Positions 12,055 to 23,608 of a DNA stretch of 64,000 nt are shown here, in pieces (the stretch's first letter is position 1; the number at the start of each line of letters is the position of its first letter). Both the position numbers and the translations under genes were made by a program. The stretch comes from Lunularia cruciata (taxonomy: Eukaryota; Streptophyta; Marchantiopsida; Lunulariales; Lunulariaceae). The stretch is from NCBI GenBank assembly GCA_948567375.1, contig OX419759.1:14848744-14912743 (forward strand), read 5' to 3'. Below the pieces are notes generated by a model. The model was not told the DNA's origin and made no database searches. It was given only the letters and a program-made list of their open reading frames with translations.

Positions 12055-15000
12055 TCAACTCGGACTGCCGAGATCAGAGACAGGCGATCTTACTTGATTT
12101 ACATAGTTGAAGATACAGGGATAACAGAAGACGTAGCCAGAGACAGCCACCATGGCTGGGTTGGTCCTCTTCTGCAAACATAATGGACAACATGTTCTAT
12201 CTCCTGGTAAAGGTATGCCATCTTTGGCAACCTACAATCAAATATAAGATACAGAAAAAAGAGTCAGAAGATCTCTTGCAACATATGAACGACCACCTAA
12301 CCTCGTATAGCTGTTCCATCAGAACCTATCCTTGACATCCTGTTTCCCGCTGCAGCCTGCAGAAAGGGAGCAAATTCAAACCCATCTTTCTCAATCTAAC
12401 CAGATAAGTATGAACACAGACCTTCGGAGGTGGGGGTGGAGGTGGTGGAGGGTACACCGTTGGACTTGTCAATCTCTGTTCAGCTGACTGATACCACCAT
12501 TCCACCATCTGAGATCAAACATGATATGGTTAGTTGTTGGAAACCTAACGTCCTCGGACAGACACAGTGTCAAACTCTTCACACATACAGCGGTCAGAAC
12601 GCAGTTTCGAATTCTGTTATGCTTCACGGCATCCAGACATTGTACATCAAGACAATTCAGACTCTTACCTTGAATATGAAAACTGCGGCTATGAGTCCGG
12701 ACTGTGCATAATCTAGAAAACCATAGGCTGTGCGAAGTAGACCCCGTTGAACCGCCTGTAGTTCGACAAAGAGGCAACATTGAGGAGGAGCACAAGTATA
12801 TCCATATGAGCATCTAATAGGTCAGTTATTTATTTTCAAACCACGACTCCCAGATCATCGTCACCTAGAGAATACAAGAACGTAACCCTTCTAATGCAGC
12901 CACCTGAAGTACGGGTACTCCTCTCAGCCTTTCAAACTCTCGGTTTCGTCTCTCCACAATCTGCTTAGAAGCATCCATCTGCGTCACGAACTTTCAATTA
13001 TAAGTTTGAAACAAGAAACACCTCTTAGTTTAAGTCATACTACAATAAACAGTTTCTTGCCACTCTGTAAGCTTAAATCTTAAGCCAATTAAGTTCGTAA
13101 CTTTGAGAAACAAATGTTTGCAAAGATATCAATCACTTCTTCCACATTAGCCTAAGTTTATTACTGCGTTAATTTTGCTAGTGACCCATTCTCATTCTCT
13201 GGTAAGATGCAAGTGGGGAGTCTGACCAGCTCTTGACCTGAGGCTCGGCTCACTTGAATGCCCAATACATGCAGAGCAGGGGTGTAAAACTGCGTCGCGT
13301 CCAGCAGATAGAGGAGTTGGTAAGCAAATGACAGTCCTGGATATAAACCGAGCTATAATGAGTAGAAGAAACTATTACAGGAACTGAATATGTAGCGACC
13401 CCTAGGATTATCATACTTCTAGCCTGTTGTCAAAAGCATGAAACTCTCAAAAAGCACTCTGAGGTATATTTGATCTATCACTCATGAAAACCAATGAGCA
13501 AGTGCCTTCTAAACCGACGATTGTACGTTTAGAAAAGTATTACCCTACGTTCAGAAAGTTGTACCAGGAGAACAAAATACACTCCTATGGGAGCGAAATA
13601 CATAACTAGTACACTTTAGGCAGTAGATTTCTATGACCCTATGCACCGTCATAGTATTTCCATATTCGCTCAATGAGCTGTCAAACATTGAAGAAGTTTC
13701 AAACCTTCATGAGAAGCATGGAGCCACGGATACGTTTGAACACACAGCTTTGATATTTGGTTCTTGATGCGCTGTAAGATTGTAGCTTCTGTTCCAGGTC
13801 TCTCGTTCCTGCTGATTGAAGTGACCTCACCAGTAGTTTCAAGCTCCACCGAATCAATATCCCCTGTACCCCAAAATGCCGCCTGGAGAGCACCACCCCT
13901 CTGAGCGGTATACGCTGCCTCCATCTTGGACTTCAAGTATGGTAGCCCTACCTGAATCCAAATTTGAAACAACAAACAGTAGGACCCACGGTGACTATCA
14001 ACCAGCATGACGTGTGGAAATTTCTTAGAGAAGTGTAACAAATTGGTTGAGCATCTAAATTCTTTTAGGATGACCAACATAAACTACGATCGTATGGAGG
14101 AACAAAATCGTAATGGATCTTCCTCGCTGGGCATCAAAATATAGAGCTGAAAATCGTTTTATTAGTTATCCATATTCAGTGTTCTACGACTCTTCCACAC
14201 TAAGCGTGAAGCAATGACGGTTTTTAGAATCGATGATCGAAATTTGTAAGCAGAAGAAAACATCCTAGTACCCAGAGCTCCGAGCAAGTACCAGGAACAA
14301 CACAGATAGGTTCCTCTGACGCCTTGAAATTGAACCAAGTCTATTTGGTTCTGCATTCCTACTCGGTGTAGGTTCGATTGCAGTGGTGGGAGTAGCTGAC
14401 CTTCGCCGAAGTCCATACAAAGCCTCAGCAAAAGAAGCGTCTGCATTTGCGACAAATAGGTCAGTTGCCACAGTCTTCAAATCTGTCGCTGAAAGCAACG
14501 GCCCTGAGAGTTAATCCTTGATGAAAGAGTTAATGCCTACCTTTCTACTCATCGCAAAGAAAGAAGGCGACCGCGTAGAAAAAACGAAGGATGGGAAGAC
14601 CCCATCAAGCCGTACAAGGGAAAGACAAAAAAGGTAAAGGACTATGTGTTATACACTCATCGCAAAGGACTGTGTTATACACAAATAAAATGCTCGACAG
14701 TTGAAAGATAGTAAATCAAGAACCTGAAATACGAAGGCTGTGAGCTTCCAGCAGAAACATCAGAGCACCAAAGGCCTCATCACTGTAATCTAAGACTTTA
14801 TGAAGAATTGGTCGCCTCTGAGCCATAACCTGTGACACAGTTCCCGTCCTAAGCTCCAGGAAATCCAGAAAAATCGGCTCCAAAGTGGAAAACGAGCAGA
14901 ATTGGATATAAAAGTAAATCTGCTCAGGAACTCAATCAGTTGATTATATTGACAACAACAGAGGGGTGCAGATGCAGAAGCTCAAACACTTACTCCAAGG

Positions 15001-15101
15001 GAGTATAGCAAGGCGGCCCTCAGGCTGGCTGGTAGATGCTGCGCGGCAGCCATTTCGAAGAAGGTGGGCCGGAAGCCCTCACCTCCAACTTGCATCAACA
15101 T
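12055..15101 (-). CDS. PEX12: Peroxisome biogenesis protein 12 (PEX12), RING peroxin
   Basis: PEX12 is a peroxisomal membrane RING protein. With PEX2 and PEX10 it forms the ubiquitin-ligase channel that recycles the import receptor PEX5. I traced nine exons: 14,994-15,101; 14,724-14,829; 14,292-14,440; 13,705-13,951; 13,227-13,336; 12,904-12,978; 12,669-12,755; 12,422-12,508; 12,094-12,231. All introns are GT-AG and the phases agree. They give 369 residues against about 393 in Arabidopsis. The start fits the conserved MLMQVGGEG then RPTFFEMAAAQ. Landmarks in order are the FAEALYGLRRR motif, membrane segments in exons 4-7 (YQLLYLLDAT; LDYAQSGLIAAVFIF), the EWWYQSAE motif before a nine-proline run, and a C-terminal RING (CPLC, then FCYPC). 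The expected last ~24 residues, with the RCPVT motif, were not found. Reading on from exon 9 gives a short VRSPVS tail and a stop at 12,055; splicing to an unseen last exon is the alternative. Intron 2 holds a hairpin repeat. Identity is very likely, the 3' end uncertain. Confidence 0.93.
14547..14685 (+). repeat. Dispersed hairpin repeat, copy 4, in PEX12 intron 2
   Basis: The repeat proper (about 14,560-14,637) starts GGCGACCGCGTAG and has the GATGGG/CCCATC stem, but stops before the GGGGCTAAGCCCC stem. A 13-base direct repeat ACTCATCGCAAAG stands on either side (14,547-14,559 and 14,657-14,669), like the variable-length target duplication of a SINE or other retroposon. A GTGTTATACAC motif is also duplicated on the right side. 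It lies between exons 2 and 3, on the strand opposite to transcription. Confidence 0.7.
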
Positions 15102-15950
15102 CTTGGCCGTCCAGTGAAAGTTCTCGTTGAATCCTGACTAACAATAATTTGTATCGCAAGGTTATAATCCCTCCTCGCAGATCGTCACGCTCTCACTCCC
15201 GCATAAAGTCGTTAACCTCGTTTCAATAAAGTAGGGTTGCAGAATACATGGGCACATCTCAGGTCACCTCCCTGACTCACAAATGTTCACCAGTTTCTGA
15301 GCAGCCAACTCTTCTGGAAACCAAAATGGTCGCTATCAACTGGGAATTTGAAAATCTTCACACATGAGTACCAAGTCTGCCAATAAAAGTCTTCTAGCGA
15401 AAGATCGTCGATGCAAATTGTGAAAGAGTTATCCACACTAAATTACACGGTCCCAGGACGATACACAATTTGGGAAAAATCTGCAGTTCGCGATATTAAC
15501 ACGGCGACTCCATTTTCTCGACAGGAACAAAACTGCCAGGCTTACAACACCAATTTCACTGAATTTCTCCTCTGAACAAGCTCAAACCATCCCGAACTTC
15601 CATATACCTTGCGCTTACTCAACCCTCAAGTCAAACAACCAAATACACGAGAAGCCCGGATAAACTCCAACACGCCCGCTTGGAACTTTCATCGAAGAAT
15701 TCTAGCGCTGGAGTACACGGAGAGCAATTTGGAACTCCCGAGGGTTTGGAAGATCCCCGTTCTTAGTCCTCATTCTTCTGCGGAGTAGTCCAGAGAACAT
15801 TTGATATATGTGGAAAAGGCAAACCCGTAGCAGACAGAGAACCTTCTAAAACTGGAGCATCCTCTGTATCTGTTAAGTTTTATTGGCGATATTACCTCTC
15901 GGTCTCCAAACAGGTCTGGATCAAGTTCATTTTCGTTTCTAGCTCGTATT
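15102..15950 (-). promoter_or_regulatory. PEX12 5' leader and upstream region
   Basis: The sequence upstream of the PEX12 ATG has balanced composition, no long ORF and no clear TATA box near the start. It ends where AT-rich spacer begins at about 15,950. The promoter is presumed to be here; no specific element is identified. Confidence 0.4.
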
Positions 15951-18734
15951 CAAGTTGACCTTTTAATAATTTTAATTTTTTATTTTACTTACTCTGTTTT
16001 TATTGATGTTGACCTTATATTGAGTATTGAATTTACGTAATGATAGTCATTTACTTTAACATTTTAATGTAGAATGTAAGAGATAAAGCTAAACTAAAGG
16101 TACCACAATATATCATCACAATAAGAAGAATTTTGATGTTGAAATAATTCAAGATGCAAAGAAGGCCCATATGTGGAGAAATTGTTGAATATATGTAATA
16201 TTTAACTGGCAAGATGAAGTCTTTTTACATACCAGTTTCCAGTAACTCATCACATAATTTTATGTATCTTTGAGAAATTCTAGTTAATTACACTTATAGG
16301 TTGAAATAGGTTATTTATTACTATATTAATTTCAACTCATTTTAAGTAATCTAAAAATAATAAAATTAACTCGTAAAACCATTATTTTAACCTTAATTAG
16401 AAACCATATCAAAATTATTGATATATTAGAAGTAGAATTAACCAATTCTAACAAGCTGATAAATTGAATTTGAATTTAATTGATAATATTACTGAAATAT
16501 GAGTTCTAGTTATTGCACTAAAACTGAATTCAAAAGATTTAATTATAACAATAATCATTGAAAATGCCTCATCTTTTTTTGAAAAAATAATTAAATAATT
16601 GGTTTGACTAAATATTGGTAATAAGTTTAACCTCTCTTATCATTAAGCATATGATGTAAAAACATATTTTATACATTCATATTTTATTTTTGATGGATAA
16701 TTCTTGATATCTTAAAGCCTAAGATATATTTCTAGTATTATTGTAGTTCATTTCATATGTTTCAACTTGATATATAATCTTTATATCTATTTACTATTAT
16801 TAAATCAATTTTATCTTGATTGTTTTATTTTATCCAAGAAAGAGATCAACATTTTTTAATAGATTATTAAGCATAAAATAAAAATATTTAATTTCTACTT
16901 TAAATTAACTTTCATTTTAATCAACATATATTTTCTAATGTAGTTATAGTTAGTTGCATAGAGAAAACTTACATTGAATTTTTAGAAGTAACCTTGTTTT
17001 ATGTGCTTAAGTACAAAATGCTAAGTGGTAAGGATGTAGGAGTGCAAAGACAACATGTAAAAAGTGACCACATAGAACACATGAAGGATGGGAAGACCCA
17101 ATCAAGCCATACAAGGGAGAGATAAAAGAGATAAAACGGGGCTAGGCCCCAATATTATCTACATGAGAAATCTGCCTCTAACATATCCAAGTTATGCAAG
17201 TCATAAGGTCTCCAAACTACTTGAGCATCATAAGAAGCATCACTAAGAGTGATTGTTCTCATGTGGATTGCACTGGCCAATGTTCTTTGTAGAGCAATGG
17301 ACACACATTGTCTAAAGTATGCTACAAAGTATGAGAGTAGTACTCTTGACAACTAATATGATAATCTCTCACGCACTCCTTGATAAATGTGTCAAACTCC
17401 GTATCCATTGCTCCCTATAACTCCAAGTCTAGATGAACAAAGAGGTGATCTCATGCCTACTCCTATACTTGGAGACCTTACGTGTTGTTGCTATGCTTAT
17501 CGCACATCCAAGAGGATGAGTAATCATTCCTTACAAAAATGCATCACACATAGGATCCATAACCAAAATATCCACCACTATAAACTCATCATCTCGGACC
17601 AAGTATAAGTTTTCTTTGACACATGTTGTCTGCAAAGAATATGAACGCTCTCCCAATCAAGGTATCCACTCTCTTGTACCATAGCAAGCACTATATCCCT
17701 AATTGCACCATGGGTTACTATCCCTTATCTTCCATAAGAACACCAAAGATAATAGGGAGATTTGCTATAAGCAACCACCCTGAAAGACTGCGTAATAGTT
17801 CACTAGCCAAGCTTATGTAGATGGATGTAAAATATATATTTCACATTATGTCAAACTATATCCATGATATTACATTATATTTTAATTTTCTTGCATTTAG
17901 TAATACAAATTTATTTCCTTACATTGAGATTTAATTTTCATTTATTAAGATCTTTTTATCTGGAATAAATTAATGTATCTTAGTAACTCAATTTAGTATA
18001 AGAAGAAGAGTTTATTTTATTCTCATCAAGTTCAATCAATTTACTATAATCAATAAATTATGAATTGATTATAATGATGACTGCTTTTTTTTCTTTTGGT
18101 TAAAAATAATATGTGTACAACTAATTATACATATATGATTGATTATTCTTAAATTTTCATTATTCTAAAGTTTATACTCTTTTCATTTAGCTATATAACC
18201 TGATTTTTAACCATTAATAAAAATAATTAATAATCTTATAGACTACTAACCAAAATCTAAATTTTCATCTGAGTTTAGGTCAGTACATCCGATAAATTCA
18301 ATTATTATAGTATTTTAGGAGTAAGCAAGATTAGCTTTGATTAAACTCACCTTTTCTATTGGTTATTAATGGAGCAGCTATTATTATGTATTTGTAGAAA
18401 CTCATATAAGTATGGTCCATGAAGACCACCAACTATATAAATTTAATACAAATATCTTCAAGGGCTCTACTAATAAAAATATATCTTAAGATGAATCAAG
18501 AGAGATCTAAACCTCAAAATTCTTTTATAAATTTTTTACTACTTTAACCTTGTAACCTATCTCTTTAAGTTATTTCATATTTTAGATATAGTTATTGAGT
18601 TCTTTTTATTTCTATCCTATTATATTCCAAATTTGAGTTTAGTTAATACTAACTAGGTAATGTTTGATGAAACATATTTATATATTGATTTCAATCCCAT
18701 CTCTAATAAATCTGATATATATTAGTATTATGTA
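15951..18734. other. AT-rich spacer
   Basis: Strongly AT-rich DNA without supported genes. Its only recognisable content is hairpin repeat copy 5 at about 17,059. The step in composition at about 15,950 marks the edge of the host gene region. Confidence 0.6.
17059..17151 (+). repeat. Dispersed hairpin repeat, copy 5
   Basis: It begins GTGACCACATAG where other copies have GCGACCGCGTAG, that is CpG changed to TpG or CpA as expected after methylation and deamination. The GATGGG stem is partly kept (CCCAATC on the second arm) and the GGGGC-TAG-GCCCC hairpin is intact. Confidence 0.75.
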
Positions 18735-19120
18735 TATGGTGAGCAAAATTATTCAATTAAATATTTTCCATATTAATTTTAGAAAACTAATATACCTAGA
18801 TTGAAATAGACTCTTTTGCTTTAGATTAATTATTGATTTCTTATCCTAGATTATGAATATTATATGGTGAGCCAAAATATTCAATTAGATGTTTTCCATA
18901 TTAATTTTAGAAAAGTAATATACCTAGATTGAAATAGACTCTTTTGCTGTAGATTAATTATTGATTGCTTATCCTAGATTACGAATATTATATGGTGAGC
19001 CAAAATATTCAATTAAATATTTTCCATATTAATTTTATATAATTAATATACCTAGATTGAAAAAGACTATTTTTCTTTAGAATAATTGTTGATTTCTTAT
19101 CCTAGATTATGAATATTATA
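18735..19120. repeat. Tandem array, about three units of 128 bp
   Basis: Units begin ATATGGTGAGC at 18,735, about 18,862 and about 18,990, and the array breaks off near 19,118. Each carries TATTCAATTA, TTCCATATTAATTTTA, ATACCTAGATTGAAA and TTATCCTAGATTA. Copies are highly similar. The array is AT-rich with no coding capacity. Confidence 0.85.
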
Positions 19121-19174
19121 TGTGTATCTCTTATCAAATTCAAAATGATTAACTACTAGGAATGGAAATTTAAA

Positions 19175-19650
19175 AATCTTATGGATTTAATTGTCTATTG
19201 GATAGGTATTTTGAGTCACCTCCTAGAATATTTGATGTGCAAGTTAGGATATTTAAGGTATTATACTTTATTATGCTCCATAAACTATGATGATTGTGTA
19301 ATATTGGCTTGGAGCTTTATGGCTATAATAATCATGGAGGAATGGAGTAGTCTTGATCTTAGATTTTGATAGACATGGAGTTTCTTTTATCAATTATGCT
19401 TATAATTGGAGTGCTTTAGTTACAAACATTTAGTAGAAGTGCATATTTTTTTCTTTATGGATTTAATTGTCTATTGTACAAGCACTTGGAGCAATATCAT
19501 TGAAAATCTAAGACAAGTTAGTAAGAATATTTGTACTTTATTATACTCTAGTATCTTTGGTTATAGAGTTATATTGGCTTTGGAACTTTGGTGCTTTAAG
19601 AAGTATGGAGAAATGAATTAATTTTGATCTTAGATTTTGATTGATGTGTG
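19175..19650. repeat. Diverged duplication, two ~200-bp units
   Basis: 19,175-19,375 and 19,458-19,650 share ATGGATTTAATTGTCTATTG, TACTTTATTATGCTC or ACTCT, TATATTGGCTT or ATATTGGCTT, and TTGATCTTAGATTTTGAT. They are spaced about 280 bp apart. Short ORFs in each copy are parallel to each other but show no known domain. Confidence 0.7.
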
Positions 19651-20948
19651 CTTATGATATCCAATCAAGTTGAAAAATGGAGTGCTTTAAATGCAAGCAT
19701 ATTAGGAGTATTGATATATTTTTGTCATTCCAAAATATTTTTATGTTACTAATATGTAAACTTTGGATCTTGTAAACAAAAATCCTCCAAAACTACATAT
19801 CGAACACTTTGATTGATTTCTCATCTTAAATATGTATGGATCAGATGTGCAATTTCAAACACTTAGCTCAAAATAAGTTTCCTCAAAGCCTAGAAGTACA
19901 CATGAAACTCTTTAGTTAATTTTTTTAAAATTTTGCAAAATTTGCCTAATAGTTTAATTCAGCAAACAAAAAGGCAAAGGTATATGCTTTGTTTAGTTTA
20001 ATAGGAAGTAATGTAGTAGCCAAGTGATAAAAACAAAGGGATATTCATTATTTGTTGGCCAAACCCGTAATATGATTAGAATGATGCCTTTTGGCATATG
20101 GGCCTAGAGAACAAGATATAGGACCATCCCTAGAATAAGGTACCATACAAAGACAAAAATCCTAATCCTTACTATAAAAATTATACATCATGTCTCATAA
20201 TTGTAGTCATATGGTGACAATTTATAAAATTGTCATTATGGACCTCATGATCTTTGTAAGTACAAGCCACATGATCTTAATGATTATATAATTATGAGAT
20301 CAATGATCTCAAGGACCGTTATGACTTTGTATAATTGAGTATTAAGTACATGTTTGCAAGGGGTACAATGAGTGTAACATGTTTGAATGGCCAAGGGTTA
20401 ATGCAAGCATTCAAGCAACATGATTGTGCAGCCAAAGAACAAAAATTGGGATTGTTGGCCTTGCCTAAAATGCTTTCATGCTAGATGCATGACTCTTTAC
20501 CAACCACCACAACCATTGAATGCAAACACCTTTGAAATTCCTTTCCACAAAACACCTTGTCCTTGTTGGAGCATATTGTTTTATGTCCTTGATAATTCAA
20601 GAGTTTGTGCAAGAAAATGGATATGAGTAGTGAAGATCTCCAAGTCAATAACTTTACAGATGAGTCTAATAATGGCACCATAAGTGAGAAGCAAACATAA
20701 GCAACAAGAAACCTCTAAGATCATTGGTAAAACTCCCAAATTTTCCAAATGGAGACTTCACCTATGAGCCAAATACATTTGATGTAGAAAGATAGATTTC
20801 TTGTTATGTAATTGGAACTATAAGTCTTTTCTAATGATTCTATACTAGAAGAAGTTCATGAGAATAATGATCTAAGAGCTAAATTCTTGAGAGGTAATCC
20901 AACATTATAGATAAAAGATCACTAGCTATGAGTTCTTTGACATGAAAT
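19651..20948. other. AT-rich spacer, no gene recognised
   Basis: Only short ORFs (up to 68 codons) with no known motifs occur here. No structural repeat was noticed. Confidence 0.5.
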
Positions 20949-21281
20949 TTGACCATTTGGCCAATTGTTATAGACAACTTCCATATTCATCCAAATAAAA
21001 AGCTTAAAGCCAAGATAGACAATTCATTTGATGAAGCAAAAACAACTAATGGTTATCAAGTTGACTCACTCAAAGATCATGTTTGCAAAGTCCTCATTGA
21101 AGCAATTATGAAATTATTCAAGTCAAAAGGAACTACCTATGTTAACTTGAACCAAGTCATTTTCTTACAACTTCTCCATGAGCAAATCAGTGAGCTTAAT
21201 AAAAAAAGTTGTGAACATCTGGTTGAGTTAGTACATGAGATGACTGAGCAAGGAGGTGTTACAATCATATCATCCTTCTAG
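20949..21281 (+). CDS. Uncharacterised 110-residue ORF
   Basis: This is an uninterrupted hydrophilic ORF of 110 codons in AT-rich DNA, longer than most chance ORFs around it. It contains alternating charged and hydrophobic stretches (LLHEQISELNKK, then ELVHEMTEQ) suggestive of helices. I see no catalytic motif, signal peptide or zinc site and do not recognise a family. It lies just beyond old gypsy debris, so it may be a transposon remnant. The upstream context offers no evidence for a promoter. Confidence 0.25.
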   Translation: MTIWPIVIDNFHIHPNKKLKAKIDNSFDEAKTTNGYQVDSLKDHVCKVLIEAIMKLFKSKGTTYVNLNQVIFLQLLHEQISELNKKSCEHLVELVHEMTEQGGVTIISSF

Positions 21282-21689
21282 GACATTCCTACATTCCTTC
21301 TATGCATTATCCCTTTAATGAAGGAGGAAAAGTTGAGATACCCTAGTCACTTCTATCCTCTAGGGTAATTTAGTACAAGCCCAAATCAAGGTATGGAAGT
21401 GGAAAAATACAAGACAATGGACAAAGAGTATACAAAATTGGGAAGGTTTATATAGGTCAAGGAGACATACAATATGGCAAAAACTTGTAAGAAAATGATA
21501 ACCACATGACCCAAAGCTCATGCCTCTAAGAAGCACAAATGAGCCACTTAGTTTATAAACTTGTCCTCAAAATAGAGTAAAAGTAGATACAACAACAAGG
21601 ATGATAGAAATGATGATAGTCTAGACAAAGCAAGACATATAAGATCATGAACTAATAATCAAAAGCATTGATTCATTCTTGATCTAGTT
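21282..21689. other. No feature recognised
   Basis: AT-rich DNA without ORFs of note. It may be highly decayed retrotransposon sequence continuing from the region to its right. Confidence 0.4.
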
Positions 21690-22830
21690 TTCCACTACTC
21701 CCATAGAACAAAGGCTCAATGTTGCATATCTTCTTTATCCCTAGGAACAATGTGGCTTCATTGTTGATCAAGATAAGTATCATTGGCATGAGTGACTTTT
21801 CAAGTACTTCAACCATTGGTATTGGAGTTTGGGATGGTTCACTTCTTACATTGCCTAATTGTTCCTTAAGGTAATTACTTGACTTTGCAATGCCTTCATA
21901 GTCATCTTGATCTCTAAAAACTTGTTCAACAACCCCTACATTCCTTGCATCAAATCTTGCAATTGCAAATCCATAGTTCTTACATATGGCAAATGCTCAA
22001 TTGCTACTTCCTACTTCAATAAAGAGTTAATATGATCATTTGGGGTTATTAGAACTACCATTGGGACTTCAAAGGTTCTCATTTGTTGAAAATATTCTAC
22101 ATCAAAATTGCGGACTATGAAATCTCTAAACATCATTTTTAGTCTATCATAATGGATTTCCAACTTGACTGTTAAAAGGGAGAAGATTGGGTACATTTAG
22201 ATCCATTGCATCATAACAAAATGTATATTTTCAAATCCCACTCTTTATTATATATCACCATAAGTAGAATCATAGGATCTATTGAATTCATTATTATATC
22301 CATGAACTCTACTCCAAAATGGTAAATAAGATATACTTTCACTTGCTCACATTGTATGTACATAATCTTGATATAGAATGGATTCAAGAACAAAAATTGG
22401 AGCTAAAAAGATTATACTCCAAGAGCTTCCATTCCATCCTCTCTCTAAAACTCATAATCTTTCAATTGTACTATAGATTTTTCCCTTGAAATTACTCAAT
22501 CTCAATAGCCCATGTTCTTCAAAGAGTGATGATCTACTCTCTTGGATTGAAAACCAAACTCCAATACCATTGTAATATTCCAATGATAGGAGAACCCTCA
22601 AGAGAAACACACAAGAAGAAAAAAGCTTCATAAAAGCTTCATACTCATTACTATGATGCCCAAAGGAGCACCTTGTCTTTATTATATAATAAAGAAGATT
22701 CACTCAAAGGAAGTTCCATCCTTGGATCAGATACATGGATTGGTGACATGTCAATGAGCTCCACCCATAGATTAGTTGCATGGATGGATGACATGTCAAT
22801 TCTTGTCCTTGCATGCAATTTGTAGCATCA
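21690..22830 (-). mobile_element. Truncated F-family chromovirus: LTR, leader and gag start
   Basis: The order matches the 5' end of element F read on the minus strand. 22,573-22,830 is the end part of a 5' LTR (starting TGTAATATTCC on the plus strand), with CCAATACCAT, a decayed primer site, beside it. The leader follows, then the gag N-terminal region to about 21,690, parallel to F 45,120-45,965. The gag frame is broken repeatedly. The rest of pol is missing and the LTR is cut off where the old A-family LTR begins. Clearly older than F. Confidence 0.7.
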
Positions 22831-23260
22831 CATCTAGATTGCTTGAATGTTGGAGTAGTAGTATCGGTAGTCAAAGGTAATTTGGCAATTACTCATAGAC
22901 TACTTGTTGACGGTAAAATTTAATGTTTGGAGTACTAATTACATGGTGAGACCTACTATCACTTGTACCTTTTGCACCATGGGATGTGTTGTAAGTGAGA
23001 CCATTAGGGTTAGAGACCTAGGTCAAGATTAGGGTATACTTTCACAGTGTAGCTCTAAAGAGCTTGTTTCTCTAATGTTGAGCATTCAAGTTCTTGGTTA
23101 TTGTAGATAAAAGCCAATGAGCATCACTTGGAATCTTTTAGCTAGAGTAGGTATGGCTTGATTGTAATTAGTGCTCAATTTTTGGTAGATTGTTGAGTGA
23201 AAGATCAAGTATTGATCTAATTGAGTGTGATTTGAATTGAGAACAAACTGATTACCTTAG
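22831..23260 (+). mobile_element. Old, diverged A-family LTR
   Basis: It follows the same order of landmarks as the A-family solo LTR at 26,127 (TTGCTTGAATG-like start, GTTTGGAGTA, GCACCAT, CCATTAGGGTT, GTTCTTGGTTAT, GGCTTGATTGTAAT, GATCAAGTA) but with many substitutions, mostly toward A and T. Ends cannot be placed exactly. Confidence 0.65.
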
Positions 23261-23608
23261 AGAAGTGAGGTTAGGGAAAATTTGGGTGCAACAACTACGG
23301 GTGTTGGTAGTATCTCCAAGCCTTGTTGATTATTAGTAGCTTGATTGTGGCTCAAGTTTTCCCTAAGAGTGATTGTGTGCAAAAGCTTTTTTGAATTGAT
23401 GGAGATTTGGCAATGAGGTAGACGATATGTGAAAGAGCTGGTCAAATTTCCTTAAGAAGAAAGTCAATTTCAAGCAATGGTGTTCTTTTTGAGTTTAAGA
23501 GGTGAAAGCATGACCAATTTGGTACAAATTGAGCTTGAAGCAAAAATTGAAGGTGGAATTGGGAACCGTCTCCTCAAATTTGTGATTTGGAGAACCTTGT
23601 CCTTCCAA

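Noticed and set aside
11858-12058. 66-residue ORF as the last exon of PEX12
   Set aside because: A splice from the donor at 12,092 could reach it, but it lacks RCPVT and shows no similarity to any PEX12 tail I know. Kept only as a possibility.
12430-12450. GGTGG-rich run as a G-quadruplex or regulatory site
   Set aside because: It is fully explained as the complement of the PEX12 polyproline codons.
12430-12813. ORFs on the plus strand and in another minus-strand frame over the proline-rich exon
   Set aside because: They are shadows of PEX12 exons 7 and 8. The GGTGG-rich plus strand is the complement of the proline codons.
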